The translations under genes and the position numbers were made by a program. This document shows, in pieces, positions 1 to 6,516 of a DNA stretch of 10,570 nucleotides (positions within the stretch are counted from its first letter, which is position 1; every line of letters begins with the position of its first letter). The DNA is from an uncultured Phascolarctobacterium sp. Lineage in GTDB: Bacteria; Bacillota; Negativicutes; Acidaminococcales; Acidaminococcaceae. Below the pieces are notes generated by a model. It saw only the letters and a program-made list of their open reading frames with translations. It was not told the origin of the DNA and searched no databases. The stretch is taken from contig URVO01000025.1 in the NCBI GenBank assembly GCA_900551335.1, positions 1-10,570 of the forward strand, in the 5' to 3' direction.

Positions 1-1733
1 TTAGCATAATTCTTAGTTACCGTATCCGTAATTTTCACTTTGCAATCTTTTAAAGCATATACATTTTTACCATATCCATTAATTTCAACAGAATCGCCTC
101 TATTGCCCAATGCATATACGTCACCACCTACACCTCTAACAATATGCAAAAATCCTCCTTTGGCAACGGTGGGACCAGTATAAGCATTTTCGCCAAGTAA
201 AATCAAGCCTACAGAACCAGTCTTCTCTAATCCAGCATGAATATCATTAACGTTTTTCTCGGAAATATCATTACTCCAAATGCTATAGTTACGACCTTTA
301 AAATTATCTTCTGCTTTTTTCGTGTCTACTTGATACATATAAAATTTTTCATTACTATATCTTGTCGTAATATCTTCTTGATAAAGTCTATCAACATCAA
401 TAGCACCTAAACCTTGAACTGCTTTACCTGCATCAACAATGCCTTGTCCAAAAACTTCTTCTCTTGTACATTCACGATAACTTCTTTTTATATCAGCTTG
501 CTTAAATTCTTCATAGCTTGTATATTTATTAGTTAGATATTTTTCATACATCTGTCTCATTGCATTATCAACATCTTTACTATTTAAGTTATTGATTTTC
601 TTGTTCACTAAAATAAGTTTCAATTCTTTTACTAATTCTCCATCATCAGTAAAGACTAATTGGCAATATACAGGAGCTAATCGAAACTTATTATTTGCAG
701 TAGAAAGAATAGTGTCACAAAGCCCTTCACCAGAAAGATATGGAAAAGCTTCCTTTACTAAAGCACTTACTCCAGTTACATGTGGTGTTGCCATTGATGT
801 ACCAGTCATTTCTCCATACTTAAGTCCGTTTTTAGTTGAATTAATCCTTACCCCGGGAGCCATAACAGTCGTCTTAGACAACTTATTTCCTGGTGTATTA
901 CTAGTCAATCCTAAAAAACTAGCTTCTTCTGTAGAAGATGATGAATCAAGAGCTCCAACAGTTATATAATTATTTCTATATTTTTTATTATCATAATCTA
1001 TAATACCACCATTTATAGAAGGATTTATTTCAGTATCATTACCTATAGCTTTGACTATTATTCCACCTTTATTAATAATTGATTCATTAATTATTTTTGT
1101 TCCATAAGTAGAACCAGCCCCACCAAAACTCTCATTTACTGCAACAATATCATCACCTATTTTTATTAGCAATTTATCCATCCATGATCCAGCGAACAGC
1201 GTGCTTATTCCAAAAGCATCAACTTTAGAGTTATATGCAACGCCATGCATATTTTTAGGATTTTTAATATTATCATTTTTTCTTGCAGCCATAATACCTA
1301 CTACATGAGTAGAGTGTTCGCTAGTTTCAAGATTTCCATATTTATTCTGAATATTATTTTCCCCATTACTATTTAAATCCTTATGTAAAATATCAGGTAA
1401 TCCATTTTCCATCATTCCTAACTTAACGCCATTTCCTGTGTATCCTAATGCATATGCTTTATCTGCATTAATACTTGCCAAGCCCGTGCTATTTTGAAAT
1501 TCATTAATTGTATTAACTCGATTTATATCCTCATCAAATATACTATATTGCTCATTTCTTATTGAAGTAGCTATATTATTTAGCTTTTCACCGTTAGCAA
1601 AATTCTTAAACGTGTCATCATTCCCACTAGCATACACGCTTCCCATCGCAGACATAGCTAACGCTAAACCAACTATCAAAGCAAGCTTGCTCTTTCTACC
1701 TGTCTTGATTAAGTTAAAATGTCTTTTTTTCAT
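1..1733 (-). CDS. Secreted S8 (subtilisin-family) serine protease, probable autotransporter; 3' end outside window
   Basis: This is an open frame of 577 codons that leaves the window at its left edge. The start is set by a strong Shine-Dalgarno (AAGGAGGA, 1741-1748) seven bases before ATG 1733. Residues 1-36 form a signal peptide: a basic N-terminus, a hydrophobic core around 17-30, and a likely cut after SVYA. The subtilase domain covers roughly residues 75-330. His140 lies in HSTHVVG, the oxyanion Asn232 in AIGND, and the nucleophile Ser313 in GTSMATPHVTG. The segment that should carry the catalytic Asp reads GMMENGLPD, so Glu109 is at the usual Asp position. From about residue 440 the protein turns into Gly/Val/Tyr-rich sequence (for example GGFLHIVRGVGGDVYALG) like the beginning of a beta-helical passenger. 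A C-terminal beta-barrel is therefore expected outside the window but not seen. The gene is much richer in A+T than the housekeeping genes to its right, with many AGA and ATA codons, which hints at transfer. The protease family is secure; the autotransporter call is inferred. Confidence 0.88.
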   Translation of the reverse strand, partial: MKKRHFNLIKTGRKSKLALIVGLALAMSAMGSVYASGNDDTFKNFANGEKLNNIATSIRNEQYSIFDEDINRVNTINEFQNSTGLASINADKAYALGYTGNGVKLGMMENGLPDILHKDLNSNGENNIQNKYGNLETSEHSTHVVGIMAARKNDNIKNPKNMHGVAYNSKVDAFGISTLFAGSWMDKLLIKIGDDIVAVNESFGGAGSTYGTKIINESIINKGGIIVKAIGNDTEINPSINGGIIDYDNKKYRNNYITVGALDSSSSTEEASFLGLTSNTPGNKLSKTTVMAPGVRINSTKNGLKYGEMTGTSMATPHVTGVSALVKEAFPYLSGEGLCDTILSTANNKFRLAPVYCQLVFTDDGELVKELKLILVNKKINNLNSKDVDNAMRQMYEKYLTNKYTSYEEFKQADIKRSYRECTREEVFGQGIVDAGKAVQGLGAIDVDRLYQEDITTRYSNEKFYMYQVDTKKAEDNFKGRNYSIWSNDISEKNVNDIHAGLEKTGSVGLILLGENAYTGPTVAKGGFLHIVRGVGGDVYALGNRGDSVEINGYGKNVYALKDCKVKITDTVTKNYA

Positions 1734-1779
1734 CTTGAGTTCCTCCTTAATTCACAGCTTTTATAAACAAAGAAGCACA

Positions 1780-1821
1780 ATAGAGCATTAGCGATAGCTT
1801 TCATAGTAACTAACACTCTAT
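1780..1821 (-). promoter_or_regulatory. Stem-loop at the 5' end of the protease mRNA leader
   Basis: Read on the minus strand, ATAGAGTGTTAG and CTAATGCTCTAT pair as a 12-bp stem around an 18-base loop. Two of the pairs are T-G/G-T wobbles. On the plus strand the same two positions would be C-A clashes, so the fold favours minus-strand RNA. The predicted transcription start (about 1822) puts the hairpin at the very 5' end of the message. It could protect the mRNA, or the same DNA could be a protein-binding site. There is no U-run, so it is not a terminator. Confidence 0.5.
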
Positions 1822-1881
1822 ACTTATCATTATAGGATTTTTAAAATCTTACGTCAACGATTTTATGATGTTTAGTGCTCT
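1782..1881. promoter_or_regulatory. Cluster of candidate operator motifs between the protease and XRE genes
   Basis: Three copies of a ten-base motif AGAGYRYTAR occur: plus strand 1782-1791 (AGAGCATTAG), minus strand 1810-1819 (AGAGTGTTAG) and minus strand 1872-1881 (AGAGCACTAA). All differences are transitions. In addition, TATACTTAT is directly repeated at 1819-1827 and 1890-1898. One copy is at the predicted start point of the protease transcript and the other in the promoter region of the regulator. Repeated sites placed at both divergent promoters suit binding by the adjacent XRE protein, but this is inference. Confidence 0.35.
1829..1857 (-). promoter_or_regulatory. Sigma-70/SigA promoter of the S8 protease gene
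   Basis: On the minus strand TTGACG (1857-1852) is followed, after exactly 17 bases, by a perfect TATAAT (1834-1829). Transcription should start near 1822, giving a leader of about 90 bases before ATG 1733. Only one base of the two hexamers departs from consensus, so the promoter should be strong unless repressed. Confidence 0.8.
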
Positions 1882-1889
1882 GATTTTTG

Positions 1890-1908
1890 TATACTTATAG
1901 CCTATAAT
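1890..1908 (+). promoter_or_regulatory. Possible promoter of the XRE regulator
   Basis: Two -10-like hexamers lie before the regulator: TATACT at 1890-1895 and a perfect TATAAT at 1903-1908. Neither has a recognisable -35 box at the right distance. Use of the second would start RNA near 1915, leaving a leader of only about 14 bases that begins at the Shine-Dalgarno. A weak or activator-dependent promoter would fit an autoregulated gene. Confidence 0.4.
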
Positions 1909-1928
1909 ATCTTATGGAGGCGAAATAT

Positions 1929-2246
1929 ATGTACGAAGATTTTTTTGCTAAACGCTTAACAGAACTCAGACAACAGAAAAAGATATCTGCAAGGGAAATG
2001 AGCTTGGCCATCGGTCAAAATGAAAGCTATATAAATCGAATTGAAAACAAACTTAACTATCCGTCTATGCAGGGATTTTTCTATATATGTGAATACCTCA
2101 ACATTACGCCTCAACAATTCTTTGATAAGCAGAATCCTTCCCCTGAAAAAATTACCAAAGCGCTTAACCTGCTAAAAAATTTACCACCAGAACAGATTGA
2201 TATCATAGTTTCGTTGCTAGACACTATGCAAAGCAAAAAAGACTGA
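1929..2246 (+). CDS. Small XRE-family HTH transcriptional regulator
   Basis: This is a 105-residue cytoplasmic DNA-binding protein. Residues 5-66 form a Cro/C1-type helix-turn-helix domain. The scanning and recognition helices lie around 20-42 (SAREMSLAIGQNESYINRIE), followed by the typical PSMQGFFYICEYLNITPQQFF ending of this domain. The tail (71-105) is a short helical Leu/Ile-rich segment of the kind often used for dimerisation. ATG 1929 is chosen because GGAGG (1916-1920) lies eight bases before it; the in-frame ATG at 1914 overlaps that Shine-Dalgarno and is unlikely. It is the only plus-strand gene here and is divergent from the protease gene. Its base composition is similarly A+T-rich, suggesting the two arrived or evolved together. 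Control of the protease and of itself is inferred from layout. Effector and targets cannot be read from the sequence. Confidence 0.88.
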   Translation: MYEDFFAKRLTELRQQKKISAREMSLAIGQNESYINRIENKLNYPSMQGFFYICEYLNITPQQFFDKQNPSPEKITKALNLLKNLPPEQIDIIVSLLDTMQSKKD

Positions 2247-2283
2247 TTAGCTAGATTGATTTTGAATCTAACTAACCAGTCTT
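2239..2283. terminator. Bidirectional intrinsic terminator between the convergent XRE and deacetylase genes
   Basis: Two 19-base arms (2239-2257 and 2265-2283) pair at 17 of 19 positions around the seven-base loop GATTTTG. Both strands leave the stem into T-rich sequence: TTTTATTTT on plus, and TTTTTT running into the regulator's 3' end on minus. The TGA of the XRE gene is inside the left arm. The rapZ-operon end at 2307 is only 23 bases away, so one hairpin serves both transcripts. Confidence 0.85.
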
Positions 2284-2306
2284 TTATTTTGCCTAATACT
2301 ATGCCC

Positions 2307-3173
2307 TTACTGCACAAAAATATCTCTCACGACATTTATATCTATGCCCTTCGTCTGCAAAAAGCCGAAGAAATACGCCTGCTCCAGACGCTTCTTGAAG
2401 CCCTCCAGCCCATTGCCATCGTCCGCCACAGTCACGCGATACATTTCCATCGGCGCTGCCTGATAGGTCGCCGCCGTATTCAGACCGATATGCCCCGTCA
2501 GCGCACGGTAAAAGCCATATTTCTTGGCCGCAGCAATAACCGTCGGATTATAGCTGCCGTTCGGATAAGCCAAGGTGCGCACAATGTAGCCGTCAAACTT
2601 CTTCTTGAGCCAATAACGCGATGTATCCAGCTCCCAGACAAGATATTTTTCAGGAATCTTGCCCAGCGGCCCATGACTGTACGTATGCGAGCCAAGCTCC
2701 ATGCCTGCGTCAATCAGGCCCTTGATTTCCTGCTCATTCATATGCGTTTCATCGCCCATATCCTTGTTGATAACAAAGAACGAGCCCTTAGCATCATATT
2801 TTTGCAGCAGCGGCAGCACCACGCTGTAATTATTTTTATAGCCGTCATCAAAGCTCAGCGCAACATACTTGTCCACGCTCTCGCCCTTTTGCAAGCGCTC
2901 CGCCAGCTCAACCACCGTTACCATCGTATAGCCCTGCTCCTTCAGATAGCGCAGATGCGCTTCAAAAAGCTCCGGCTTCATAATCAGCGTCTTAGGCCAG
3001 TCCGCGCCCTCGTCATTGCCAACAGCATGATACATGAGCACCGGCGCACCGGTCTTGCGATACGCAGCATATTCCTGCTGCCAGCGTTCGCCGTTCAGCT
3101 GCCACGCTATACCAGCGCCAGCCGCCGCCAGCACGACTAAAAGCAGTAGTCCCAGCAATATTTTCTTCATCAT
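2307..3173 (-). CDS. Membrane-anchored polysaccharide deacetylase (NodB/CE4 family)
   Basis: This 288-residue protein should remove N-acetyl (or O-acetyl) groups from an envelope polysaccharide outside the inner membrane. Residues 5-25 are one hydrophobic segment after MMKK: a signal anchor with no lipobox. The catalytic domain starts with PVLMYH (44-49), as in IcaB/PgaB-type deacetylases. It then shows SFDDG (Asp109 as base, Asp110 as metal ligand), SHTYSH (metal ligands His163 and His167) and R199...AYPNG (202-206). All CE4 motifs are therefore present and it should be active. Its ATG overlaps the whiA TGA in ATGATG. A second ATG three bases on is equally usable; GGAG and AAGGA lie just upstream. 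It is the last gene of the rapZ operon, and many relatives have an HPr/Crh gene at this position. Substrate is unknown: poly-N-acetylglucosamine-like polymer or peptidoglycan are the likely choices. Confidence 0.9.
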   Translation of the reverse strand: MMKKILLGLLLLVVLAAAGAGIAWQLNGERWQQEYAAYRKTGAPVLMYHAVGNDEGADWPKTLIMKPELFEAHLRYLKEQGYTMVTVVELAERLQKGESVDKYVALSFDDGYKNNYSVVLPLLQKYDAKGSFFVINKDMGDETHMNEQEIKGLIDAGMELGSHTYSHGPLGKIPEKYLVWELDTSRYWLKKKFDGYIVRTLAYPNGSYNPTVIAAAKKYGFYRALTGHIGLNTAATYQAAPMEMYRVTVADDGNGLEGFKKRLEQAYFFGFLQTKGIDINVVRDIFVQ

Positions 3174-4105
3174 GCTTCCTTCTCCATTTCCATACCCAAG
3201 CCAACAGCAATCTCCTGCAGCTTCTTCAGACGGTGATTGATGCCGGATTTGCCCAGTCCGCCGGAATATTCCACAAGGTCATTCAGCGATACGTCCTGAT
3301 GCTCAAGGCGCAGCTTCGCCACCTCCTGCAGCGGCTGCGGCAGCTCGGCCAGCCCCATGTGCTCATCAATATAATGGATGCAGCGCACCTGACGCACCGC
3401 AGCCTTGACCACCTTATTCAGGTTAGCCGTTTCGCAGTTCACCGCACGGTTGACATTATTGCGCATCTCCTTAACAATACGCACATTTTCCAGCTCCATC
3501 ATCGCATTATGCGCACCAATAACGCTGAGAAAATTGATAATGCTTTCACCGTCCTTCAGATAGACGATATACTCATTTTTTCTGTCAGTCAGCTTTGCCT
3601 TCAAAGAGAAGCTTTGCATAATCTTGATAATCGTATGCGCAAAATCCTCATTCTCTGTCACCATCTCCAGATGATAATCGCTCGACGGACGGCTGATGCT
3701 GCCGCCGCCTAAAAAAGCACCGCGCAAAAAGGTACGCTTGCAATCATGGTTTTCCAGAAGCGGATTCTTCAAATCGCTCTCTACGCTCAAAAGCTGCAGC
3801 TCATAAAGCGCTGTACTTACCTGCGGCGACGGAATAACCTGCACCTGATAGCGGTTATTTTTCTTCAAACGGCGCGAGCGGGTGATAACGACCTCGGTCT
3901 GCACCTGATAATTGCTCTTCAAAAGCTGCAGCGCACGACGTGCCAGCGCAGCATTTTCTGTAGAAAAGTGGATGCCGACATTCATACCGCGGATGACAAT
4001 CGCGCCGCTCATGCGCAAAAGTCCCAAAAGCTCCGCCTTATCCCCGGCTACATCATTAGTTTCAATGCGGGATAATTCATTTTTTACATCATTAGAAAAA
4101 GACAT
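3170..4105 (-). CDS. whiA: DNA-binding protein WhiA
   Basis: This is a 311-residue protein, close to the family's usual length. The family combines a degenerate LAGLIDADG homing-endonuclease fold with a C-terminal helix-turn-helix. It acts on cell division and chromosome segregation in Firmicutes, and on sporulation genes in actinobacteria. Visible marks are the N-terminal SFSNDVKNEL, the LAGLIDADG-like FLRGAFLGGGSI (127-138), the family signature around NRAVNCETANLNK (219-231), and an HTH near 270-298 (VSLNDLVEYSGGLGKSGINH). The acidic residues needed for DNA cleavage are not evident, as expected for a regulator. ATG 4105 is preceded by AAAGGAGGAGG. It lies 22 bases after yvcK and overlaps the deacetylase start by four bases (ATGA), so the two are probably translationally coupled. 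Confidence 0.95.
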   Translation of the reverse strand: MSFSNDVKNELSRIETNDVAGDKAELLGLLRMSGAIVIRGMNVGIHFSTENAALARRALQLLKSNYQVQTEVVITRSRRLKKNNRYQVQVIPSPQVSTALYELQLLSVESDLKNPLLENHDCKRTFLRGAFLGGGSISRPSSDYHLEMVTENEDFAHTIIKIMQSFSLKAKLTDRKNEYIVYLKDGESIINFLSVIGAHNAMMELENVRIVKEMRNNVNRAVNCETANLNKVVKAAVRQVRCIHYIDEHMGLAELPQPLQEVAKLRLEHQDVSLNDLVEYSGGLGKSGINHRLKKLQEIAVGLGMEMEKEA

Positions 4106-4127
4106 CGGCCTCCTCCTTTCTTAAACT

Positions 4128-5492
4128 TTATTTATCCTCTTTAGAAAGCTTCTTCATACCCTGCTTCATAAAGAAATAATCAAAGAACTGCATACCGCGT
4201 CCAAACAGACGCAGACGATAAATCAAGGCGATAAGAATGCGTGCCAGCTTACGCGGATCATGGCGCACAAGGTCATCCTTGCTTATCAGGCGCGCAGGCA
4301 CAACCGTAATACCCAGCTCACGGATTTTATCAATATCCGGCCTGATCGGCATCGAGCCCTCCGCATTATACTGGCGCAGCTGCTCGCCGGTGATTTCCTG
4401 ATCGTTGACAATAACATAATCAAGGAACTGCGCTCCGGCATGCTTAATCAGCGCCTGCACATGCTCATACGCGCCATAGCCATCAGTTTCGCCCGGCTGC
4501 GTCATAACGTTGCAGACATAAATCTTCACCGCCTTCGACTGCAGCACAGCCTCGCGGATGCCGCTGACCAGCATATTCGGAATAACACTCGTATATAAGC
4601 TGCCCGGCCCGAAAATCAGTACATCAGCCTTCAAAATCGCCTCAATAGCGCCGTTGGCCGCCTCCGCATCAGCAGGCAGCATCAGCATACGCTTGATATG
4701 CTTGCGTGCCTTTGGAATCTCCGACTCGCCTGTAACGACCGTGCCGTCCGTCATGCGAGCCTGCAGCTGGATATTCTCCAGCGTCGAGGGAATAACTCTG
4801 CCGCGCACCTTGAGAATCTGGCTCGTCGCATTCAGTCCGGCCTCCATGCCGCCCTCAGCCTGCGCCATCGCTGCAATAAAAAGATTGCCAAAGCAATGGC
4901 CTGCCAGCGGCGAATCGCCCTGAAAGCGGTACTGCATCAGACGCTCCATCAACGGCTCACGGTCAGCCAAGGCCGTCAGGCAGTTACGCAAATCACCGGG
5001 CGGAATAATGCCCAGCTCCTTACGCAAGCGTCCGGAGGAGCCGCCATCGTCCGCCGAGGTCACGACAGCAGTACAGTTATTAGTGATATATTTCATACCA
5101 CGCAAAAGCGTCGACAAGCCTGTGCCACCGCCCACAACGGTAATCGCAGGACCATGCGTCAGCTTACGCTGCATAAAAATTGTTTCCATCAGCGAGCCGC
5201 TTTTCTCCGGCAAAACCACAGAAACAACCGAGCTGATCAGGCGGCGTGTACCATAGACCATGATAGCGAAGCCAACTATAAGAAAAGCTACGCCCAGCGT
5301 CATAATCAGGCCATTAGAATAGCGTCCTGTCGTCAGATAGGTCATCTGAAACAGCAGCTCCTCCGCCTTGCCCATCAGCTGATAATTAAAAAATAAAGCT
5401 AAGCCCAAGGCACAAAGCAAAACGCCCACCGCAAACAGCAGCAGCCAGCGCTTCAAATTAATGCCCGGACATAACCAGCTAATCCAGCCCAT
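4128..5492 (-). CDS. yvcK: YvcK-type gluconeogenesis/cell-morphology factor (CofD-like fold)
   Basis: This 454-residue protein belongs to the YvcK/CofD-like family. In Bacillus the family binds UDP-sugars and is needed for normal shape and growth on gluconeogenic carbon sources. Motifs include VVGGGTGLSTLLRG (119-132), SADDGGSSGRLR (146-157), PPGDLRN (164-170), GHCFGNL (198-204), FGPGSLYTS (294-302) and MTQPGETDGY (330-339). Bacillus YvcK is shorter because it begins at the Rossmann-like core. Here about 110 extra residues precede it, with two membrane segments (about 15-35 and 62-82), so the enzyme-like domain is tethered to the inner face of the membrane. AAGGGAGG precedes ATG 5492 and overlaps the rapZ stop. 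True CofD makes a coenzyme F420 precursor; operon context and motifs favour YvcK. Confidence 0.93.
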   Translation of the reverse strand: MGWISWLCPGINLKRWLLLFAVGVLLCALGLALFFNYQLMGKAEELLFQMTYLTTGRYSNGLIMTLGVAFLIVGFAIMVYGTRRLISSVVSVVLPEKSGSLMETIFMQRKLTHGPAITVVGGGTGLSTLLRGMKYITNNCTAVVTSADDGGSSGRLRKELGIIPPGDLRNCLTALADREPLMERLMQYRFQGDSPLAGHCFGNLFIAAMAQAEGGMEAGLNATSQILKVRGRVIPSTLENIQLQARMTDGTVVTGESEIPKARKHIKRMLMLPADAEAANGAIEAILKADVLIFGPGSLYTSVIPNMLVSGIREAVLQSKAVKIYVCNVMTQPGETDGYGAYEHVQALIKHAGAQFLDYVIVNDQEITGEQLRQYNAEGSMPIRPDIDKIRELGITVVPARLISKDDLVRHDPRKLARILIALIYRLRLFGRGMQFFDYFFMKQGMKKLSKEDK

Positions 5493-5503
5493 AGCTTCCT
5501 CCC

Positions 5504-6364
5504 TTAATTCTTTTTGGGAATATCTCGATGAGTAACTTCCACATTATAGCCCTTTTCGCGCAGATGCTCATACAGCTTATTGGCAATAAACACGCTGCGA
5601 TGCTGGCCGCCGGTGCAGCCAACGCTGATAACAAGCTGCGCCTTACCCTCGTTGATATACTGTGGTACAAGAAAATCAAGCAGCTGCTCCTCAAGCTTCA
5701 AATACTGGAAGGTCTGCGGATAGCGGCAGATAAAATCAGCCACGGGACGGTCGTTGCCCGTCATATGGCGCAGCTCCTCAACATAAAACGGATTCGGCAG
5801 AAAGCGCACATCCAGCACAAGGTCGCTGTCCAGCGGCAGGCCATGCTTAAAGCCAAACGAACGCACAACAATACCCATGCGCTCCTTCGACGAGCCCTCG
5901 CCAAAAAGCTCCGTCACCTTCGCCTTCAGCTGCGCCGGGCTCAGCGTTGTCGTATTGATAAGATACGTCGCCTTCTCGCGCAGCGGATCCAAAAGCTCAC
6001 GCTCACAGGTAATATTTTTCAACAGCGTATTGCGCTCACCCAAGGGATGACGGCGACGCGTTTCCTTATAACGGCGCACCAGCGTCGCATCAGAAGCATC
6101 AAGAAAAAGTAACTCATATTTCTGTCCGCTGGCCTCCATCTCATCGAGAACCTGTAAAAGCTTATCGAAAAAAGCACCGCCGCGGATATCGACAACGAGT
6201 GCAACCTTATCCTCAGAAGTCTGGCGGCAAAGCTCCGCAAATTTAGGAATCAGCGTCGCCGGCAGATTATCAATGCAAAAGAAATTCAAATCCTCCAGCG
6301 TGCGCACAACCTGCGTCTTGCCTGCACCGGACATACCGGTAATAATCAGAAAGTGTGACTGCAT
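5504..6364 (-). CDS. rapZ: RNase adapter protein RapZ (YvcJ), nucleotide-binding
   Basis: This is a 286-residue cytoplasmic P-loop protein of full family length. The Walker A motif is GMSGAGKT (10-17), followed by DNLP (32-35), RRRHPL (103-108), RSFGFKHGLP (168-177), LDVRFLPNPF (184-193) and the C-terminal GCTGGQHRSV (249-258) with a final HRDI. In E. coli the family binds glucosamine-6-phosphate and guides small-RNA decay controlling glmS. In Bacillus (YvcJ) it hydrolyses NTPs and affects competence, and which role holds here cannot be seen. It is the first gene of the operon with yvcK, whiA and a deacetylase, 11 bases before yvcK. ATG 6364 has GAGGTGA upstream and its own extended -10 promoter. 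Confidence 0.95.
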   Translation of the reverse strand: MQSHFLIITGMSGAGKTQVVRTLEDLNFFCIDNLPATLIPKFAELCRQTSEDKVALVVDIRGGAFFDKLLQVLDEMEASGQKYELLFLDASDATLVRRYKETRRRHPLGERNTLLKNITCERELLDPLREKATYLINTTTLSPAQLKAKVTELFGEGSSKERMGIVVRSFGFKHGLPLDSDLVLDVRFLPNPFYVEELRHMTGNDRPVADFICRYPQTFQYLKLEEQLLDFLVPQYINEGKAQLVISVGCTGGQHRSVFIANKLYEHLREKGYNVEVTHRDIPKKN

Positions 6365-6399
6365 CTTGCTTCACCTCTTATAATTCATTAGTAAATTCT

Positions 6400-6408
6400 A
6401 TTATACCA
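6400..6408 (-). promoter_or_regulatory. Extended -10 promoter of the rapZ-yvcK-whiA-deacetylase operon
   Basis: On the minus strand TGGTATAAT gives a perfect -10 (6405-6400) with the TGn extension. No good -35 is visible 16-18 bases further up. Transcription should start near 6393, about 30 bases before the rapZ ATG. Confidence 0.6.
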
Positions 6409-6430
6409 TAAAATAAAGCCGATAGCGCAT

Positions 6431-6465
6431 AAAAAATGCAGGCTGCTCGCATAACAGCCTGCATT
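6431..6465 (-). terminator. Intrinsic terminator after bioB
   Basis: A perfect 11-bp stem (AATGCAGGCTG at 6435-6445 with CAGCCTGCATT at 6455-6465) encloses a nine-base loop. On the minus strand it runs into a T-tract. It lies about 50 bases after the bioB stop and just upstream of the rapZ promoter, separating the two units. Confidence 0.85.
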
Positions 6466-6516
6466 CTTCGAGATTTTAAGGTGTAAGTTTGTATTAGCAA
6501 TTTTAATGAAAACTAA

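Noticed and set aside
592..969. 125-codon open frame on the plus strand
   Set aside because: It lies opposite the protease domain, including the GTSMATPH motif, and has no ribosome binding site.
1780..1821. Terminator in front of the protease gene
   Set aside because: The stem is A+T-rich with an 18-base loop and no following T-run on either strand.
1914..1928. Upstream ATG as start of the XRE regulator
   Set aside because: It overlaps the GGAGG that serves ATG 1929 and has no Shine-Dalgarno of its own.
2256..3140. 294-codon open frame on the plus strand
   Set aside because: It is opposite the deacetylase, whose catalytic motifs are intact. Its translation is rich in Arg, His, Leu and Ile with no domain, and there is no Shine-Dalgarno.
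3170..4105. Active homing endonuclease
   Set aside because: The LAGLIDADG-like motif is FLRGAFLGGGSI, lacking the acidic catalytic residue, and full-length WhiA signatures are present.
4698..5396. 232-codon open frame on the plus strand
   Set aside because: It is antisense to yvcK, with a low-complexity Arg/His/Gln-rich product and no start signal.
4128..5492. CofD (2-phospho-L-lactate transferase) of F420 synthesis
   Set aside because: The motifs fit the related YvcK family, and the gene lies between rapZ and whiA as expected for YvcK.
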